Part shown: positions 62,425 to 64,000 of the stretch, one piece after another
Layout: each line of letters starts with the position of its first letter
Position numbering within the stretch: the first letter of the stretch is position 1
Assembly: GCF_014137975.1 (NCBI RefSeq)
Contig: NZ_JACGWZ010000007.1
Location: forward strand, 335,768-399,767
Reading direction: 5' to 3'
Source: Halosaccharopolyspora lacisalsi
Lineage (GTDB): Bacteria > Actinomycetota > Actinomycetes > Mycobacteriales > Pseudonocardiaceae
DNA: 64,000 nucleotides
Position numbers and translations under genes: made by a program
The notes under the pieces: generated by a model
The model's database searches: none
Told to the model about the DNA's origin: nothing
Seen by the model: only the letters and a program-made list of their open reading frames with translations

Positions 62425-62964
62425 ATGTCGCGCCACCGAAGACGTTTCGTCGTCATCTCCCTGGCACTGGCCGCGAGCGGCACGGCTCTCGCGGGATGCG
62501 GTCGTTCCGCCGAGAACCCGGCGCTGGATCCCGGTGTCGTCACGACCTCGCCGTCGACTCCCGCCCCTACGGCGCCCCGTCCGCCCGACCAACGCCACGA
62601 GGGCACCGGGGACGCCTGGGCCCGCGAGCACGCGGGAAACAACGGGTGGAAACAGCATTACGAACTCTCCTCGCCGCAGCAGGAAATCGCCGACGCCGCC
62701 GCGACGCGGTTGCGACCGAAACTGCGACGGCTCCAAGCCGCCGGAGACTTCTCTCCGGAAGCGCTGCGAAACGCCCTGGTGGAATCCGGACTCGAACCGG
62801 TCGACGTCGTTTCCCGCACCGGACGACCCCCACTGGCGCGCTTCTGGTCCACGCCGCGGAGTGGCGTCTGCGTCAACGGGAAACTCACCACCGAGTCCGT
62901 CGTCGTCGAAACCGGGGGCCCGAGCCTCGACGGCGGGTGCGAGGAGAGCGGAGGAGGACACTGA
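62425..62964 (+). CDS. Lipoprotein of unknown function
   Basis: 179 residues from ATG 62425. Basic start (MSRHRRR), hydrophobic core, and lipobox LAGC (near residues 23-26), so it is lipidated outside the membrane. A Pro/Thr linker (STPAPTAPRPPDQR) is followed by a helical domain with QQEIADAAATRLRPKLRRLQ and two Cys near the end (GVCVNG, GGCEES). Divergent from dnaK. No family recognised. Confidence 0.65.
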   Translation: MSRHRRRFVVISLALAASGTALAGCGRSAENPALDPGVVTTSPSTPAPTAPRPPDQRHEGTGDAWAREHAGNNGWKQHYELSSPQQEIADAAATRLRPKLRRLQAAGDFSPEALRNALVESGLEPVDVVSRTGRPPLARFWSTPRSGVCVNGKLTTESVVVETGGPSLDGGCEESGGGH

Positions 62965-63130
62965 CCTGCGAGTCCGGACTGGTGCCGGAAATTCCTCCCG
63001 GATCCTCCGTCAGGTGCCGGCTACGCCGGAGTGCTTCGTCGACCACTTCGTCGAAGTTCTGGACTGCCTCCTTCCCGCGTTGTTCGACGAGCACCACGAG
63101 ATCGTCGTCGATGTCCACGGTGCTCCGCAT
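62885..63130 (-). pseudogene. VapB-like antitoxin remnant
   Basis: From ATG 63130: MRSTVDIDDDLVVLVEQRGK followed by EVVDEALRRSRH, the ribbon-helix-helix pattern of VapB antitoxins (MRTTVxIDDxLL...FxEVVxxALR). After about 45 residues the frame becomes Arg/Ser-rich filler (SPRTRRRGSGPRFRRRRTRW) overlapping the lipoprotein gene on the other strand by 80 bp. No toxin gene adjoins. Probably a decayed or orphan antitoxin. Confidence 0.4.
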
Positions 63131-63179
63131 TCGACGAACCGCGTTCACCCGTCGCCCGGAGCATCGTCCGGATTCGCTC

Positions 63180-63779
63180 CTATTCCCCCTGCGGAACGTC
63201 GATGCGGTGGAGGTGTCGGATCGGCCGCATGAGACAGGACAGGGTGGGCTCGAAATCCTCGGGACCCGGCGGCTCGTCGGCGATCAGCGCGTGCAGCAGC
63301 ATCCCGTCGATCGCGGCGAACAGGGCGTTGGCCACTGCCGGATCTCCCGAACCGTCGTCGACGTAGCCGGACGCCGCTTCGATCCAGCGCCGCGCGGCCG
63401 GGCGCAGCGCGGGGCGGCGCGCGGCGAGCAGGTAGAGCTCGTACTCGGCGATGGTGCGTCCCCGGTGCTCGCGGACCATGTCGGCCAGCAATCGCGCCAC
63501 GGCGGCGGGTCGATGCGCGTCGCCCCCGTTCACGGTGTCGGCGAGCCGGTTCAACTCGCCGATCAGCGTCTCGACGCTCTCCAGCAGCGTGGCCACCAGC
63601 AACTCGTCGATGCTGCCGAAGTAGTAGGCGATCGAGGCCGCCGGCACGCCGGCCTCGCGCGCGATGTTGCGGTGACTGACACCGGCGACACCGTCCCGCT
63701 CGACGATCCGCAACGTCGCGTCGACGATCGCGCGGCGACGGCGCTCCCCCTTGATCCTGCGCCCGTCGACCGTCGTCAA
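63180..63779 (-). CDS. TetR-family regulator
   Basis: 199 residues from TTG 63779, which overlaps the SMR stop (TTGA). HTH REAGVPAASIAYYFGSIDEL preceded by IVDATLRIVERDGVAGVSHR; the C-terminal ligand domain has LADMVREHRGRTIAEYELYL and ALFAAIDGMLLHALI. Coupled to the SMR pump gene, which it presumably represses. Confidence 0.9.
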   Translation of the reverse strand: MTTVDGRRIKGERRRRAIVDATLRIVERDGVAGVSHRNIAREAGVPAASIAYYFGSIDELLVATLLESVETLIGELNRLADTVNGGDAHRPAAVARLLADMVREHRGRTIAEYELYLLAARRPALRPAARRWIEAASGYVDDGSGDPAVANALFAAIDGMLLHALIADEPPGPEDFEPTLSCLMRPIRHLHRIDVPQGE

Positions 63780-64000
63780 TGCGCACCTCCCATCTCGAGC
63801 GTCACCACACCACCGATGATCAGAGCGATGCCACCGAGCTGCACCGCCGTGATGCTCTCGTTCAGGAAGGCGGCACCGATGATCGCCACCAGGGCGACTC
63901 CGGCACCGGACCAGATGGCGTAGGCGACGCTGACCGGAACGCCCAGCTTGAGCACGCTGGCCAGCGCGACGAACGCGGAACCGTAGCCCACGATCACCAG
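63776..64000 (-). CDS. Small multidrug resistance (SMR/EmrE-like) efflux protein, partial
   Basis: The 5' end lies beyond the right edge. The visible 74 residues cover helices 2 to 4 of an SMR protein: VIVGYGSAFVALASVLKLGV, PVSVAYAIWSGAGVALVAII (the SMR signature), and QLGGIALIIGGVVTLEMGGA. The essential Glu of helix 1 is outside the window. Operon with the TetR gene. Confidence 0.88.
   Translation of the reverse strand: MVIVGYGSAFVALASVLKLGVPVSVAYAIWSGAGVALVAIIGAAFLNESITAVQLGGIALIIGGVVTLEMGGAH

Overview
The window is chromosomal DNA from a high-GC actinobacterium, most probably of the Pseudonocardiaceae (Actinopolyspora/Saccharopolyspora type). This is inferred from strong GC bias, frequent GTG starts, the mycobacterial-type gene order PBP tail - GT87 - rpsF - ssb - rpsR - rplI - dnaB, the block htdX-fabG4-fadA2, and an HspR-controlled dnaK-grpE-dnaJ-hspR operon. 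I recognised no rRNA, tRNA, CRISPR array or insertion-sequence transposase.

Layout. 1-12.6 kb: tail of a penicillin-binding protein, two GT87 mannosyltransferase-like proteins, a visibly AT-richer cell-wall patch (3.3-7.1 kb: a large DUF1906 protein, a Tat-exported M15-like protein that lacks the metal ligands, a DUF2690 protein), endonuclease IV, a Pro/Thr/Ser-repeat surface protein, and the ribosomal/SSB operon. 12.6-16.7 kb: a cluster of DnaA-box-like sites, then dnaB interrupted by two inteins. The first sits in the Walker A motif and has class 3 features with a dead endonuclease. The second looks active and ends in an AT-rich tract that runs on into the extein. 16.7-18.7 kb: gene debris (frameshifted FGE-like gene, DUF664 stub) and a HAD phosphatase. 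18.8-33 kb: MFS transporter, two tandem Tat-exported PhoX phosphatases with PHO-box-like sites and gene-conversion tracts, SDR, amidohydrolase, a two-component system, an ABC module with a tandem palindromic operator, TrmB and a universal stress protein. 33-41 kb: ABC-2 exporter, HAD phosphatase, orphan LuxR regulator, and the htdX-fabG4 / fadA2 lipid block.

41-48.5 kb is the most unusual stretch. Between a truncated glycosyltransferase and an intact thioredoxin-NHL gene lie two cassettes. Each begins with a broken copy of the 5' end of the thioredoxin-NHL gene fused to a near-identical 407-bp yunG segment, and each carries a different toxin-antitoxin pair (HigBA-like, then CcdA/VapB-VapC-like). 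The layout is 5'fragment-yunG-TA, 5'fragment-yunG-TA, intact gene. It suggests repeated cargo capture at the 5' end of one host gene.

48.5-64 kb: GroES-like protein, VanW-family envelope protein, zinc alcohol dehydrogenase, a redox-flavoured cluster (YceI, Carboxypeptidase-regulatory-like repeats, two MarR regulators, PPOX protein divergent from a globin-reductase), the chaperone operon with two HAIR operators, a lipoprotein, a decayed antitoxin, and a TetR/SMR efflux pair cut by the window edge. Positions of motifs were read by eye; homology calls rest on recognised motifs and synteny, not on searches.
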